A stretch of DNA of 64,000 nt from Pseudomonas uvaldensis (lineage in GTDB: Bacteria; Pseudomonadota; Gammaproteobacteria; Pseudomonadales; Pseudomonadaceae): positions 496,001 through 560,000 of the forward strand of contig NZ_JAIWKS010000004.1 in NCBI RefSeq assembly GCF_021271205.1. The letters are read 5' to 3'. The position numbers and the translations under genes are program-made. Shown piece after piece: positions 47,297-57,360 of the stretch; position 1 is the first letter of the stretch, and each line of letters begins with the position of its first letter. Under the pieces are notes generated by a model that was not told where the DNA came from, searched no databases, and saw nothing but the letters and a program-made list of their open reading frames with translations.

Positions 47297-48196
47297 TCAA
47301 AAGCGGGGGGACAAGTCGTCCAGCGCCGCGGGCAAATCAGTGAACCGGAAAATGAAACCCGCCGCCTGCAATCGGGCCGGCATGGCACGCTGCCCGCCCA
47401 GCAACAGCAATGACATTTCTCCCAACGCGACTTTCAACACCAGCTCCGGCACCGGCACCACCGCAGGCCGGTTCAATACCTCACCCAAGGCCTTGGCGAA
47501 GTCGCGATTGCGCACCGGGTTCGGCGCGCAGGCATTATAAGGACCGCTGGCATCATCGCGGTGCAGAAGAAAATCAATCAGGGCGATTTGATCGTCGATA
47601 TGAATCCACGGCATCCATTGCCGACCATTGCCGATACGCCCGCCCAGCGCCAGTTTGAAGGGCAGTAGCAGCCGCGACAAAAAGCCGCCGTCGGCGGACA
47701 GGACCAGGCCGGTACGCACCAGCACGACACGCACCCCCATGGCCTCGGCCCGTTGCGCGGTCTCTTCCCAGGCGATGCACAGTTGACTGGCAAAATCTTC
47801 GCTCACCGGCCCCGATTCTTCGGTCAGCTCACGCTCGCCACCGTCACCGTACCAGCCCACCGCCGAACCGGAAATCAACACCCGGGGTTTCTGTTCGCAA
47901 CGCTCCAACCAGGCCAGCAACACTTCCGTCAGGGTGATGCGGCTGCTCCACAAGAGCAACTTGCGCTTGTGGCTCCAGGGTCGGTCGGCAATCGGCGCGC
48001 CGGCGAGATTGATCACAGCGTCCACCGGATCGTCGATCTCGTCGAGCTTGGCGATCCCCCTCACCTGCGCTCCACAGAGCTCCGCCACCTGTTCGGGCCG
48101 ACGACTCCACACCGTCAGGCGATGCCCCTTCGCCAGCCAGTGACGGCAAAGCGCGCGTCCGATTAAACCAGTACCGCCGGTCAGCAATATGTGCAT
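47297..48196 (-). CDS. TIGR01777 family NAD(P)-binding epimerase-like protein (YfcH-like)
   Basis: A 299-residue extended SDR protein. The Rossmann loop is [51 protein letters not shown] and [21 protein letters not shown] are conserved in this family, in which the usual catalytic Tyr lies in GWYGD. A C-terminal DUF1731 part reads [42 protein letters not shown]. Its biochemical role is unknown. It is divergent from the renalase-like gene, whose upstream region holds a TGTACA-type box, so its promoter may respond to the same signal. Confidence 0.88.
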   Translation of the reverse strand: MHILLTGGTGLIGRALCRHWLAKGHRLTVWSRRPEQVAELCGAQVRGIAKLDEIDDPVDAVINLAGAPIADRPWSHKRKLLLWSSRITLTEVLLAWLERCEQKPRVLISGSAVGWYGDGGERELTEESGPVSEDFASQLCIAWEETAQRAEAMGVRVVLVRTGLVLSADGGFLSRLLLPFKLALGGRIGNGRQWMPWIHIDDQIALIDFLLHRDDASGPYNACAPNPVRNRDFAKALGEVLNRPAVVPVPELVLKVALGEMSLLLLGGQRAMPARLQAAGFIFRFTDLPAALDDLSPRF

Positions 48197-48289
48197 GAGG
48201 TGATCCTCTCATCGCGTTTTACCCGGCCCATTAGTCTATTTTTATAAGCAGGGATTTTTCGTATCGGACAGGGTCTGTTTTAACAATAG

Positions 48290-49378
<1,089 letters not shown>

Positions 49379-49466
49379 TTCGCTTCACCCCGCACTACCG
49401 CTGCTGTCGCAACAGACAGCAGCCTGTCTGCGAACACGCCGCTTCTCCCCTGCACGCTGAAACCGG

Positions 49467-49494
49467 TTGACTTGCGCGCTGGCAAATCTATGAT
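49467..49494 (+). promoter_or_regulatory. Sigma-70 promoter for the rudS-merR-phrB operon
   Basis: TTGACT (49467-49472) and TATGAT (49489-49494) with a 16-bp spacer, each matching consensus at five of six positions. Transcription would start near 49501, immediately before the TGTACA operator. Confidence 0.7.
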
Positions 49495-49502
49495 GAAATA
49501 AT

Positions 49503-49526
49503 TGTACAGAAATATAAATTTGTACA
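49503..49526 (+). promoter_or_regulatory. LitR/PplR-type operator TGTACA-N12-TGTACA
   Basis: Two perfect TGTACA half-sites (49503-49508 and 49521-49526) are separated by exactly 12 bp of AT-rich sequence. This is an exact match to the box reported for class II LitR (PplR) in P. putida. It covers roughly +3 to +26 of the predicted transcript, a classic repressor position. Confidence 0.75.
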
Positions 49527-49549
49527 AGATCATGGAATCAGAGGTGCCC

Positions 49550-50512
49550 ATGTCCAACGAAACCGTCGCCAAGCCGAAGATCGCTATCAGCGCCTGCCTG
49601 ATGGGCGCACAAGTCCGCTTCAATGGCGGGCATAAACAGTCGCAACTGTGCAGCCAACTGCTGGCGGAGCATTTCGATTTCGTACCGGTGTGCCCGGAAG
49701 TCGCCATCGGGCTGGGCATTCCGAGAGAAGCGATCCGGCTGGTGGGTAACCCGCTGCATCCCGAAGCGGTCGGCACGGTGACGCCTGACCTGAACGTGAC
49801 ACGGCCGCTGGCCGAATACGGTCAGCAAATGGCTGACACACTGGGTGACATCTGCGGCTACATCTTCATGCAGAAGTCACCGTCCTGTGGGCTGGAGCGG
49901 GTCAAGGTCTACGATCATAACGGCGTGCCGCAGGGCGGTGGTGGACGCGGCCTGTATGCACAGGCGTTCTGTAACCGTCATCCGGACCTGCCGGTGGAAG
50001 AGGATGGCCGCCTCAACGATCCAGTGCTGCGGGAGAATTTCCTGACCCGGGTTTTCGCCTACGCAGCCTGGCAACCGTTGCGCCAGAAGCACCTGACCCG
50101 CCGGGATCTGATTGAATTTCACTCCCGCTACAAATATCTGCTGATGGCCCACAATCCGGTGCAGTACAAGGCGCTGGGCAACCTGCTGGGCAGCATGGGC
50201 AAGACCGATCCAAACGAACTGGGGCCACGCTATTTCAGTGCGCTGATGGCCGCGTTGAAAAAATGCGCCACCCGAGGCACCCACACCAACGTCTTGCAAC
50301 ACCTGAGCGGTTACCTCAAGCATGTCATCGACAGTGAAGACAAGCAGGAAGTCCAGCACCTCATCGGTCAATATCGGCGCGGCATCGTACCGCTGGTGGT
50401 ACCGCTGACCTTGCTCAAGCACCATTTGCGCCAGCATCCCGATCCCTATCTGGCGCAGCAGGCCTACCTGCAACCGCACCCGGAAAACCTCAGCTTGCGG
50501 AACGCTATCTGA
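49550..50512 (+). CDS. rudS: TudS-DUF1722 fusion desulfidase (RudS-like, YbgA superfamily)
   Basis: A 320-residue protein. The N-terminal DUF523/TudS domain (about 1-155) has the three cysteines expected to hold a [4Fe-4S] cluster: Cys16 (ISACLMG), Cys48 (VCPEVAIG) and Cys113 (KSPSCGLERV). The C-terminal DUF1722 domain (about 185-310) contains EFHSRYKYLLMAHNPVQYKALGNLLG and HVIDSEDKQEVQHLIGQYRRGIVPLVVPLTLLKHHL. I recall the P. putida homologue removing sulfur from 4-thiouridine in tRNA. The ATG at 49550 follows AGAGG. Its TGA shares a base with the regulator ATG (TGATG), and a photolyase follows, so it is first in the operon. Confidence 0.87.
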   Translation: MSNETVAKPKIAISACLMGAQVRFNGGHKQSQLCSQLLAEHFDFVPVCPEVAIGLGIPREAIRLVGNPLHPEAVGTVTPDLNVTRPLAEYGQQMADTLGDICGYIFMQKSPSCGLERVKVYDHNGVPQGGGGRGLYAQAFCNRHPDLPVEEDGRLNDPVLRENFLTRVFAYAAWQPLRQKHLTRRDLIEFHSRYKYLLMAHNPVQYKALGNLLGSMGKTDPNELGPRYFSALMAALKKCATRGTHTNVLQHLSGYLKHVIDSEDKQEVQHLIGQYRRGIVPLVVPLTLLKHHLRQHPDPYLAQQAYLQPHPENLSLRNAI

Positions 50513-51450
50513 TGGCGCGCGAGCCGGATTCGAGCGCACGAGAAGACCTCGGTGCGGACTTCGCCGAGGCTTTGGCACAGGGGTGGCTTCCGATACGCGA
50601 GGTCGCGCGCCGGACCGGTGTCAACGCCGTCACGCTGCGGGCCTGGGAACGCCGTTATGGCTTGATCGTGCCGCACCGCACGCCCAAGGGCCACCGGTTG
50701 TTCAGCGCCGAACATGTACAACGTATCCAGACCATCCTCACCTGGATCAACCGAGGGATGGCGGTGAGCAAGATCAAGCCCTTGCTCGATGCACCGCAAC
50801 CGCCAGCCGAGCCTGTGGAAAATGATTGGCATCGCCAGCGCAACGCCCTCATCGTGGCTGTCACGCAACTGGCCGAGCGCCAGGTCGATGAGCGGGTGAA
50901 CCAGGCCATGGCGCTCTACCCGCCCCTGACAGTGTGCGAACAGTTACTGCTGCCCTTGCTGAGCGATCTGCAGTTGCGTTGGCAGGGGCAGTTCGGGGCG
51001 CAGTTGGAACGGGTGTTCCTGTACTCCTGGCTACGCAGCAAATTTGGCAGCCGGATCTACCACAACAACCGCCAGCTACGCGGCGCGCCGTTGCTACTGG
51101 TCAACCATTCGGACGAGCCCCTGGAACCCCTCCTGTGGCTCACCGCCTGGCTGGCCAGCAACGCCGATTGCCCGGTGGAGGTATTCGATGGGCCGATACC
51201 GGCGGGTGAACTGGCGGTGGCCGTCGAACGCCTCAAGGCTCGCGGCGTGCTGTTGTATTCCAGTCACGCCCTGAACCTGTCCCAACTGCCCAGGCTGCTG
51301 AGCGGTATCGACTGCCCGGTCGTTATCGCCGGTACTCCCGCATCGATTCACCACGCCAGGTTATCCACCGGCGCAGCGATGATGAACATCACCTGGGCCG
51401 AAGATCCCTTGACGGCCTACCGTGAATTGAGCCGCAGAGCCCTTCTCTGA
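50512..51450 (+). CDS. MerR family regulator, class II LitR/PplR-like
   Basis: A 312-residue protein. The N-terminal MerR helix-turn-helix is LPIREVARRTGVNAVTLRAWERRYGLIVPHRTPKGHRLFS (about residues 25-65). A four-helix and Rossmann-like C-terminal half follows, as in the B12 photoreceptors CarH/LitR. The cobalamin-contacting residues are missing: the helix reads RWQGQFGAQLER in place of the W-x9-EH pattern, and no DxHxxG is present. That is the class II type, thought to respond to light through a partner LOV protein. It lies between rudS and phrB with TGATG coupling and a matching operator upstream. Confidence 0.82.
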   Translation: MAREPDSSAREDLGADFAEALAQGWLPIREVARRTGVNAVTLRAWERRYGLIVPHRTPKGHRLFSAEHVQRIQTILTWINRGMAVSKIKPLLDAPQPPAEPVENDWHRQRNALIVAVTQLAERQVDERVNQAMALYPPLTVCEQLLLPLLSDLQLRWQGQFGAQLERVFLYSWLRSKFGSRIYHNNRQLRGAPLLLVNHSDEPLEPLLWLTAWLASNADCPVEVFDGPIPAGELAVAVERLKARGVLLYSSHALNLSQLPRLLSGIDCPVVIAGTPASIHHARLSTGAAMMNITWAEDPLTAYRELSRRALL

Positions 51451-51462
51451 ATGGAAAACCCA

Positions 51463-52923
51463 ATGCAACTGATCTGGCTGCGCAGCGACTTGCGCCTGCA
51501 CGACAACACCGCCCTGGCCGCTGCCGCAGCACGTGGGCCCTGCGTGGCGGTGTACCTGCCAAGTCCGGAACAATGGCGCAGCCACGACGATGCGCCGTGC
51601 AAGATCGATTTCTGGCTACGCAACGTGGCTTCCTTGAGCGCGGCCCTGGGCGAACTGAACATCCCATTACTGATCCGTCCGGCGCCACGCTGGGACGAGG
51701 CACCGCAAGTGCTGCTCAAGGTATGCCGCGAATTGAAGATCGATGCAGTCCATGTCAATGAAGAATATGGCCTGAACGAAACCCGGCGCGACGCTGAAGT
51801 CGCTCGCACGCTGGACGATCAGGGCATCGCGTTTCACAGCTACCTCGATCAGTTGCTGTTCAAGCCCGGCAGCGTGTTGACCAAAACCGGCAACTATTTC
51901 CAGGTGTTCAGCCAGTTTCGCAAAGTCTGCTACGGCCGGCTGCACGTCTCATTGCCAAGCCTGGTTCGCGCACCGGCCCGGCAGGCACACACCGGCATCG
52001 CCAGCGATCCGGTGCCGTTGCACATCGAAGGCTTTGCGCCCTCCGGCGAAGCCCTGCGTGCCCTTTGGCCCGCCGGCGAAAGCGAAGCCCGACGACGCCT
52101 GGAGACGTTCGTCGAGCAGCACCTCGACCATTACCAGACCGATCGGGATTTTCCGGCCAAACCCGGCACCAGCCAACTCTCGGCTTACCTGCTGGCCGGC
52201 GTGGTGTCGCCGCGCCAGTGCCTGCACGCCGCACTGCAAGCCAACCAGGGCGAATTCGAAAGCGGTAATGTCGGGGCTGTGACCTGGATCAATGAATTGC
52301 TCTGGCGTGAGTTCTATAAACACATTCTGGTGGGCTATCCCCGGGTATCCCGTCACCGGGCATTCCGCCCGGAAACCGAGGCGATGGCATGGCGCGATGC
52401 CCCTGAAGAACTGGCCGCTTGGAAAGAGGCCCGCACCGGCCTGCCAATCATTGACGCGGCCATGCGCCAACTGCTGGAGACAGGATGGATGCACAACCGC
52501 TTGCGGATGGTTGTGGCAATGTTCCTCACCAAGAACCTGCTGATCGACTGGCGCGAAGGCGAGCGCTTTTTCATGCAGCACCTGATCGACGGCGATCTGG
52601 CCGCCAACAATGGCGGTTGGCAGTGGAGCGCCTCCACCGGCACGGACGCGGCGCCCTGGTTCCGGATTTTCAATCCATTGAGTCAATCGGAAAAATTCGA
52701 CCCCACAGGATCGTTCATCAAACACTGGTTAACGGAACTGAACGATCTGGACAGGCAACAGGTCCATAACCCCAAAGCCCCCTGTGGATTGTTTGACCGT
52801 GTGGATTATCCCGCTCCGATCGTCGACCTCGGCCGATCACGAGCGCGTGCGCTGGCCGCTTTCAGACAGCTGCCAACGCAACAACGCCGCGCCGCCGAAC
52901 CGTTGGGCGATCAACGAACATGA
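51463..52923 (+). CDS. phrB: Deoxyribodipyrimidine photolyase
   Basis: A 486-residue class I CPD photolyase that uses blue light to split cyclobutane pyrimidine dimers. The antenna-binding Rossmann domain starts MQLIWLRSDLRLHDNTALAAA. The FAD domain contains GTSQLSAYLLAGVVSPRQCL, WINELLWREFYKHILVGYPRV, LPIIDAAMRQLLETGWMHNRLRMVVAMFLTKNLLIDWREGERFFMQHLIDGDLAANNGGWQWSASTGTDAAPWFRIFNP and QSEKFDPTGSFI. An ATG four codons earlier (51451) abuts the regulator stop and is also possible; the second is preceded by GGAAAA. Last gene of the light-linked operon. Confidence 0.94.
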   Translation: MQLIWLRSDLRLHDNTALAAAAARGPCVAVYLPSPEQWRSHDDAPCKIDFWLRNVASLSAALGELNIPLLIRPAPRWDEAPQVLLKVCRELKIDAVHVNEEYGLNETRRDAEVARTLDDQGIAFHSYLDQLLFKPGSVLTKTGNYFQVFSQFRKVCYGRLHVSLPSLVRAPARQAHTGIASDPVPLHIEGFAPSGEALRALWPAGESEARRRLETFVEQHLDHYQTDRDFPAKPGTSQLSAYLLAGVVSPRQCLHAALQANQGEFESGNVGAVTWINELLWREFYKHILVGYPRVSRHRAFRPETEAMAWRDAPEELAAWKEARTGLPIIDAAMRQLLETGWMHNRLRMVVAMFLTKNLLIDWREGERFFMQHLIDGDLAANNGGWQWSASTGTDAAPWFRIFNPLSQSEKFDPTGSFIKHWLTELNDLDRQQVHNPKAPCGLFDRVDYPAPIVDLGRSRARALAAFRQLPTQQRRAAEPLGDQRT

Positions 52924-53038
52924 AATTGATTGAATGCGGATGCACTTTCCACCACTCGGGATATAGTCTTACTTAATCATGGATTAGCCGTAAAGCCTTG
53001 TAGCAGACACGGCGCAACCCTAGCGGAAGGAGCAAGGA

Positions 53039-53809
53039 ATGGGTGTGAAACCGCCACGGCGATACTGGCTGACAGGGGCGGGTGACGGCGTTGCCGCTTC
53101 GCTTGCCGTAAAGCTGCTTGAAAGCGGTGCGCACCTGGCGATCAGTTCGCGCTCGGCCCAACCCTGCGAAGCCCTTTGTGCACGATATCCGGACCAGCTA
53201 CTGATCGTGCCCGGCGATCTGACCGACAGCCAGACTGTGCGCGAGATCGGCGAGCGAATCGCCCAGCAGTGGGGCGCCCTGGACACCGTCATCCTGAATG
53301 CCGGAACCACCGAATACGCCGGCGCCCATCCTACCCCCCAGGCATTCATCGAACAGCTGGTACGCAGTAATCTGCTGGCGGCCAGTTTTTGCATCGAAAC
53401 GGCTTTGCCGCTGTTACAGGCAGGCGTCCTCCCCCATCTGACAGGGATTGCCAGCCCGGCGACTTACTTGTCTCCATCACACACCGAGGCCAGCGGCAGC
53501 ACCATGGGCTCTCTGTTTGAATCGACTCGCGTGAGGCTCGCCCCCAGGGGCATCGACGTGACGCTGGTCCGCCCGGGGTTCGACCATGTCTCGCTGTGCC
53601 TCGAGGATGGTGTGTTGCCTACTGTCTGCTCGACAGACGAAGCAGCGACCTACATTCTGGCCAACCTGGCCGAAAGACCCCCTGAGCTGATCCTCCCGGT
53701 CGCCGCCCTGGCAGCGCTCTGGCCGCTGCCCGAATCGGCCCGGACCGGGCAGACGGACATCGCCCCTTGCCAGCCCGATACTTGGTCACCGATCAAGGGT
53801 CGCCCTTGA
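53039..53809 (+). CDS. Degenerate short-chain dehydrogenase/reductase (SDR) lacking YxxxK
   Basis: A 256-residue classical SDR fold: cofactor loop WLTGAGDGVAASLAVKLL, GDLTD at residue 59, LNAG at 86-89, and Ser139 in TGIAS. Where functional relatives read EAYGASKAGL, this one reads EASGSTMGSL with about three residues missing. The catalytic Tyr is Ser152 and Lys is Met156. The following PGF segment, normally PGFVDTPLT, is also altered (PGFDHVSLC). It is full length and has a good AAGGAG site, so it appears expressed but probably not a dehydrogenase. It follows phrB by 115 bp. Confidence 0.82.
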   Translation: MGVKPPRRYWLTGAGDGVAASLAVKLLESGAHLAISSRSAQPCEALCARYPDQLLIVPGDLTDSQTVREIGERIAQQWGALDTVILNAGTTEYAGAHPTPQAFIEQLVRSNLLAASFCIETALPLLQAGVLPHLTGIASPATYLSPSHTEASGSTMGSLFESTRVRLAPRGIDVTLVRPGFDHVSLCLEDGVLPTVCSTDEAATYILANLAERPPELILPVAALAALWPLPESARTGQTDIAPCQPDTWSPIKGRP

Positions 53810-53837
53810 AGGACCCGGTTGCCTTACACTGCCGGCC

Positions 53838-54143
53838 ATGAAAAACATCCCTCTTGTAGATCTCCCTGCGCCGGCCGTTACCTGTTCGAGCTGTGCGGCA
53901 TGCTGCTGCCGACTGGAAGTGTTGTTGATCACCGACACCGGCGTCCCGCAACGATTCATCGCCGTGGACGATTGGGGCGCAGAAGCCATGTTGCGGCTGG
54001 ATGATGGCTGGTGCGCGGCGCTGGATCGCGACAGCATGAGGTGCACGATCTACGAAAAGCGTCCGTTGATTTGCCGGGAGTTCGAAATGGGTGCGCCAGA
54101 ATGCGTTGAAGAACGCCAAGGCATTGCGACGGTGTATCGATAA
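53838..54143 (+). CDS. YkgJ family cysteine-cluster protein
   Basis: A 101-residue protein with the YkgJ cysteine cluster: CSSCAACCCRLEVLL near residue 16 and CTIYEKRPLICREFEMG near residue 70, plus one late Cys. These are thought to bind zinc or an iron-sulfur cluster; the role is unknown. It lies 28 bp after the SDR gene on the same strand and could share its transcript. Confidence 0.85.
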   Translation: MKNIPLVDLPAPAVTCSSCAACCCRLEVLLITDTGVPQRFIAVDDWGAEAMLRLDDGWCAALDRDSMRCTIYEKRPLICREFEMGAPECVEERQGIATVYR

Positions 54144-54220
54144 AGAACAGCACGCCCTTGATGAGGCCCAGCTCGCCGAGATGGGCGGCGGGATCGATCT
54201 TGCTGATGCTGAACGGGCGC

Positions 54221-54335
54221 TATCGCGAGCAGGCTCGCTCCCACATGGAATTCAGGCGAGGTCCCGTTGCGGGGAGCCTCGACAGACTTGTGGGAGCAGG
54301 CTTGCTCACGTAGCACGTAGGGGCCGGCCCCCACA
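54221..54335. repeat. REP cluster of three imperfect hairpins
   Basis: A TATCGCGAGCAGGCTCGCTC element, an inverted partial copy (GTGGGAGCAGGCTTGCTCACG at about 54290) and a GTAGGGGCCGGCCCCCAC hairpin lie between the convergent ykgJ and pagL genes. Confidence 0.82.
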
Positions 54336-54348
54336 GGGCTGTCGGGAA

Positions 54349-54867
54349 TTACAGCGGCATCGTGTAATGCAGCGCGTAGCTCTCCACACCGTCATTGTCC
54401 GACGCGATACCCGCGTTGGAATAATGGGTGGCGCGAATGCCCACTTCATGTCCACCATTGAAGCGCAGGCCGAAACCAATTCGATCTTCGAACTGGAACG
54501 CACTGCCCAGCTTGTTATCTTCCAACTCAGTGTTGGCAAACAACGCAACGCCGATACCCGCCTCGATGTAAGGCTTCACGTTCTGGCCGGAAAATTCATA
54601 CACGAAGACCGGCGAGAACGACAAGCTGTGGTTACTCGAAGTCTCATCCCCTTCCCAATAGGTGTAGGCACCGCTCCAGTAGCCCGTCAGACGACCCACA
54701 TCGCTTTGCAGCCAGCTCTTGTCCCAATCGAACTGCATGCCCAAGCGATAGGTCATGGTCGAATCGCTGGTCTGACCGATCCCGAACTCCACACCCGCCG
54801 CTTGCGCAGTGTAAGTGTGCCCCAGCAACGCAGCCGCAATGGCGGCAAAACAGAATAAGCGCTTCAT
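54349..54867 (-). CDS. pagL: PagL lipid A 3-O-deacylase
   Basis: A 172-residue outer-membrane enzyme. A signal peptide (MKRLFCFAAIAAALLGHTYTAQA) precedes an eight-stranded beta barrel. The catalytic triad is complete: His148 and Ser150 in IRATHYSNAGI, and Glu162 in DNDGVESYALHY, with the same spacing as in P. aeruginosa PagL. It removes the 3-position acyl chain of lipid A and so tunes host recognition. The ATG at 54867 is favoured because AAAGG is properly spaced; an ATG three codons earlier sits directly on it. PagL near phr is the P. aeruginosa order as I recall it. Confidence 0.93.
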   Translation of the reverse strand: MKRLFCFAAIAAALLGHTYTAQAAGVEFGIGQTSDSTMTYRLGMQFDWDKSWLQSDVGRLTGYWSGAYTYWEGDETSSNHSLSFSPVFVYEFSGQNVKPYIEAGIGVALFANTELEDNKLGSAFQFEDRIGFGLRFNGGHEVGIRATHYSNAGIASDNDGVESYALHYTMPL

Positions 54868-54982
54868 TAGAAACATCCTTTTCCGAACAGACTTAGTTAG
54901 TTTTTTCTTACAACCAGACAGAGCTATAGAAATCTCCGTTGAAACAGAAGTTCAGCCCCATTTACGCAATTTTCACGTTTTT

Positions 54983-55774
54983 TTACAGATCGAAGCTTCG
55001 CACAATGCCAGACGATTGCCACAACATTGGTAGGATTTTTCCTAAATGTATCGGATCCGCGCTACTCCAGAACTGAGTTTCGCTGACAGGCCCCTCCGCC
55101 AACGCTCCCCGCTCAGCCAACAACCGCTGCAGCTGGCGAGCCACGGCGGCGCCAGTGTCGATCAGGCTGATATGCGCCGGAATCATCTGCTTGAGCATGG
55201 GTTTGAGAAACGGATAGTGGGTGCAGCCCAGGATCAGCGTGTCGCAACCGGCGGCCAACAAGGGGTCGACATACTGACGCAACAGTTCATACAAGGCCGG
55301 GCTGTGCAAATCCCCCGTTTCGATCAGCTCCACCAATCCGGGACACGGCTGGGTGATGACTCGCACATCGGTGGCGAAGCGATCGAGCAGCGCGGCGAAC
55401 TTGGCGCTCTGCAAGGTGCCGGTGGTGGCCAGTACCCCGACGATGCCGCTACGGGTAGCGGCAGCCGCCGGCTTGACCGCCGGCTCCATGCCGACAATGG
55501 GCCAATCGGGGAAGTCACGGCGCAGATCGGCCACGGCAGCCACCGTTGCGGTATTGCAAGCGACCACCAGGGCTTTGGCGCCCTGCCCCAAAAGAAAGTC
55601 GGCGATGATGGAGCTGCGCTGCCGAATGTATTCCGGTGTTTTCTCGCCATAGGGAATATGCCCGCAATCGGCGACGTACAGCAGCGATTCATTGGGCAGC
55701 AGATGACGGATCTCTGCCAGCACCGAAAGCCCGCCGACCCCTGAGTCAAGCACCCCGACCGGCGCGTTATTCAT
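54983..55774 (-). CDS. murI: Glutamate racemase
   Basis: A 263-residue enzyme that supplies D-glutamate for peptidoglycan. [22 protein letters not shown] carries the first Asp-Ser, catalytic cysteines lie in [11 protein letters not shown] and LGCTHYPFL, and [15 protein letters not shown] is conserved. The ATG at 55774 overlaps the end of moeB by 8 bp; a start four codons earlier is possible. Last gene of the hemA-prfA-prmC-moeB-murI run. Confidence 0.95.
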   Translation of the reverse strand: MNNAPVGVLDSGVGGLSVLAEIRHLLPNESLLYVADCGHIPYGEKTPEYIRQRSSIIADFLLGQGAKALVVACNTATVAAVADLRRDFPDWPIVGMEPAVKPAAAATRSGIVGVLATTGTLQSAKFAALLDRFATDVRVITQPCPGLVELIETGDLHSPALYELLRQYVDPLLAAGCDTLILGCTHYPFLKPMLKQMIPAHISLIDTGAAVARQLQRLLAERGALAEGPVSETQFWSSADPIHLGKILPMLWQSSGIVRSFDL

Positions 55775-56531
55775 GCCTGTCACCACACACGCTGCAGCCC
55801 GGGTCGCGCTTGACCCTCAGTTCGCGGAAACGTGAACCCAGGGCATCGATCAACAGCAGACGTCCTACCAGAGGTTCACCGAACACCGCCAATAGCTTCA
55901 GCGCCTCGAGGGCTTGCAGGCTTCCTACCACCCCCACCACCGGACCGAGCACGCCCGCTTCGCTGCAGGTCAGCTCGGCTTCGCTGCCATGGCCGTAGAG
56001 ACAGTGATAGCAAGGGCTGTCGGCGCGGCGCGGGTCGAATACCGACAGTTGCCCTTCCAGGCGGATCGCCGCGCCGCTGACCAGCGGTTTACCCGCTGCG
56101 ACGCACGCTGCATTCACCGCTTCGCGGGTAGAAAAATTGTCGGAGCAGTCCAGCACCACGTCCACGGCTCCGACTGCGACGGCCAGGCTGTCTTCGTCCA
56201 TGGCGGTTGGATGAGGGACCAACCCGATCTCCGGGTTCAGCGCTGCCAGGCGACGCATCGCCGAATCGACCTTGCTCAACCCCACGCTGCCAGTGTCGTG
56301 GATGATCTGGCGTTGCAGGTTAGTGAGGTCAACCGTGTCGAAATCCGCCAGATGCAACTCGCCGACGCCGGCGGCGGCCAGGTACAACGCCACCGGGGCG
56401 CCGAGGCCGCCAAGACCGACGATCAATGCGCGGCTCTGCTTGAGCCGTACCTGGCCGTCGATGTCGACGTGCTGCAGCAGGATCTGCCGGCTGTAGCGCA
56501 ACAGCTCCTGGTCATTCAGCACGGCAGACAC
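55767..56531 (-). CDS. moeB: MoeB/ThiF-type molybdopterin-synthase adenylyltransferase
   Basis: A 254-residue E1-like enzyme that adenylates the C-terminus of MoaD (or a ThiS-like partner). ATP-binding is in [31 protein letters not shown] and [21 protein letters not shown]. Two CxxC zinc pairs are visible: CYHCLYG and CSVCGD. A Cys in [18 protein letters not shown] is the conserved loop. The start is GTG at 56531, inside the end of prmC (overlap 16 bp). A later GTG at 56522 is possible. Confidence 0.92.
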   Translation of the reverse strand: MSAVLNDQELLRYSRQILLQHVDIDGQVRLKQSRALIVGLGGLGAPVALYLAAAGVGELHLADFDTVDLTNLQRQIIHDTGSVGLSKVDSAMRRLAALNPEIGLVPHPTAMDEDSLAVAVGAVDVVLDCSDNFSTREAVNAACVAAGKPLVSGAAIRLEGQLSVFDPRRADSPCYHCLYGHGSEAELTCSEAGVLGPVVGVVGSLQALEALKLLAVFGEPLVGRLLLIDALGSRFRELRVKRDPGCSVCGDRHE

Positions 56532-57346
56532 CCCAGGCTGATGCGTTCATGGCCGCCCAGGTCCTTGCGACTGTGGACTTCGGCAAATCCCTGGGTTTGA
56601 AGCAGGTCACGCACCGCATTGGCCTGGTCGTATCCATGTTCGAGCATCAGCCATCCACCCGGAGCAAGATGATCCGGCGCTTGGGCGATGATCGTGCGCA
56701 GGTCATCGAGCCCATCCTGGCCCGCCACCAGCGCACTGGCCGGCTCGAAACGCACGTCGCCTTCGGCCAGGTGCGGATCGGTGGCAGCGATATAAGGTGG
56801 ATTACTGATGATCAACTCGAAACGCCGGTCGGCCAGGGCGCTGAACCAATGACTGTTCATCACCGTGACATTGCCCAGGTCAAGGCGCTGGCGATTGCGT
56901 TCGGCCAGGGCCACAGCCTCGAGCACACGATCAACCGCGGTAACCGTCCAGGCCGGGCGTTCACTGGCCAACGCAAGGGCAATCGCACCGCTGCCGGTGC
57001 CCAGGTCCAGAACCCTGACCGGGGTGGCCGGCAGCAATTGCAGCGCGGTTTCCACCAGCAGCTCGGTGTCCGGACGGGGAATCAGGGTGTGGGGCGCGAC
57101 TTCCAGGTCGAGCTTCCAGAACCCCTGTTGCCCCAGGATATAAGCCACCGGCTCGCCGGAGCGACGACGACGCAGGTACTCGGAGAACAACAGCGCCGCT
57201 TCGCTCGGCACGATCCGCTCGGGCCAGGTGTGCAGGAAGCTGCGGGGCTTGCCCAGGGCTGCCGCCAGCAGCAACTCGGCATCCAGGCGTGGTGTCGGCG
57301 AATCCGGCAGCTGGGCGGCGCGTAATACACTGGCGATGATGGTCAT
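56516..57346 (-). CDS. prmC: PrmC (HemK), release-factor glutamine methyltransferase
   Basis: A 276-residue enzyme that methylates the Gln of the GGQ motif in RF1 and RF2. The SAM motif is VRVLDLGTGSGAIALALASERPAW and the catalytic motif NPPY is in ELIISNPPYIAATDPHL. A helical N-terminal domain binds the release factor (RSGEPVAYILGQQGFWKLDLEVAPHTLIPRPDTELLVE). It lies just downstream of prfA, its substrate, with 14 bp between them, a conserved pairing. A longer upstream frame runs into prfA and is rejected. Confidence 0.96.
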   Translation of the reverse strand: MTIIASVLRAAQLPDSPTPRLDAELLLAAALGKPRSFLHTWPERIVPSEAALLFSEYLRRRRSGEPVAYILGQQGFWKLDLEVAPHTLIPRPDTELLVETALQLLPATPVRVLDLGTGSGAIALALASERPAWTVTAVDRVLEAVALAERNRQRLDLGNVTVMNSHWFSALADRRFELIISNPPYIAATDPHLAEGDVRFEPASALVAGQDGLDDLRTIIAQAPDHLAPGGWLMLEHGYDQANAVRDLLQTQGFAEVHSRKDLGGHERISLGCLPC

Positions 57347-57360
57347 GGAGTCACCTCTGC

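Noticed and set aside
52924..53038. A third LitR-type box upstream of the SDR gene
   Set aside because: No TGTACA half-site is present in this gap, so co-regulation of the SDR by this box is not supported.
54144..54220. Possible continuation or fragment of a gene after ykgJ
   Set aside because: An open frame continues in another phase, but it runs into REP sequence and shows no family; ykgJ itself ends normally.
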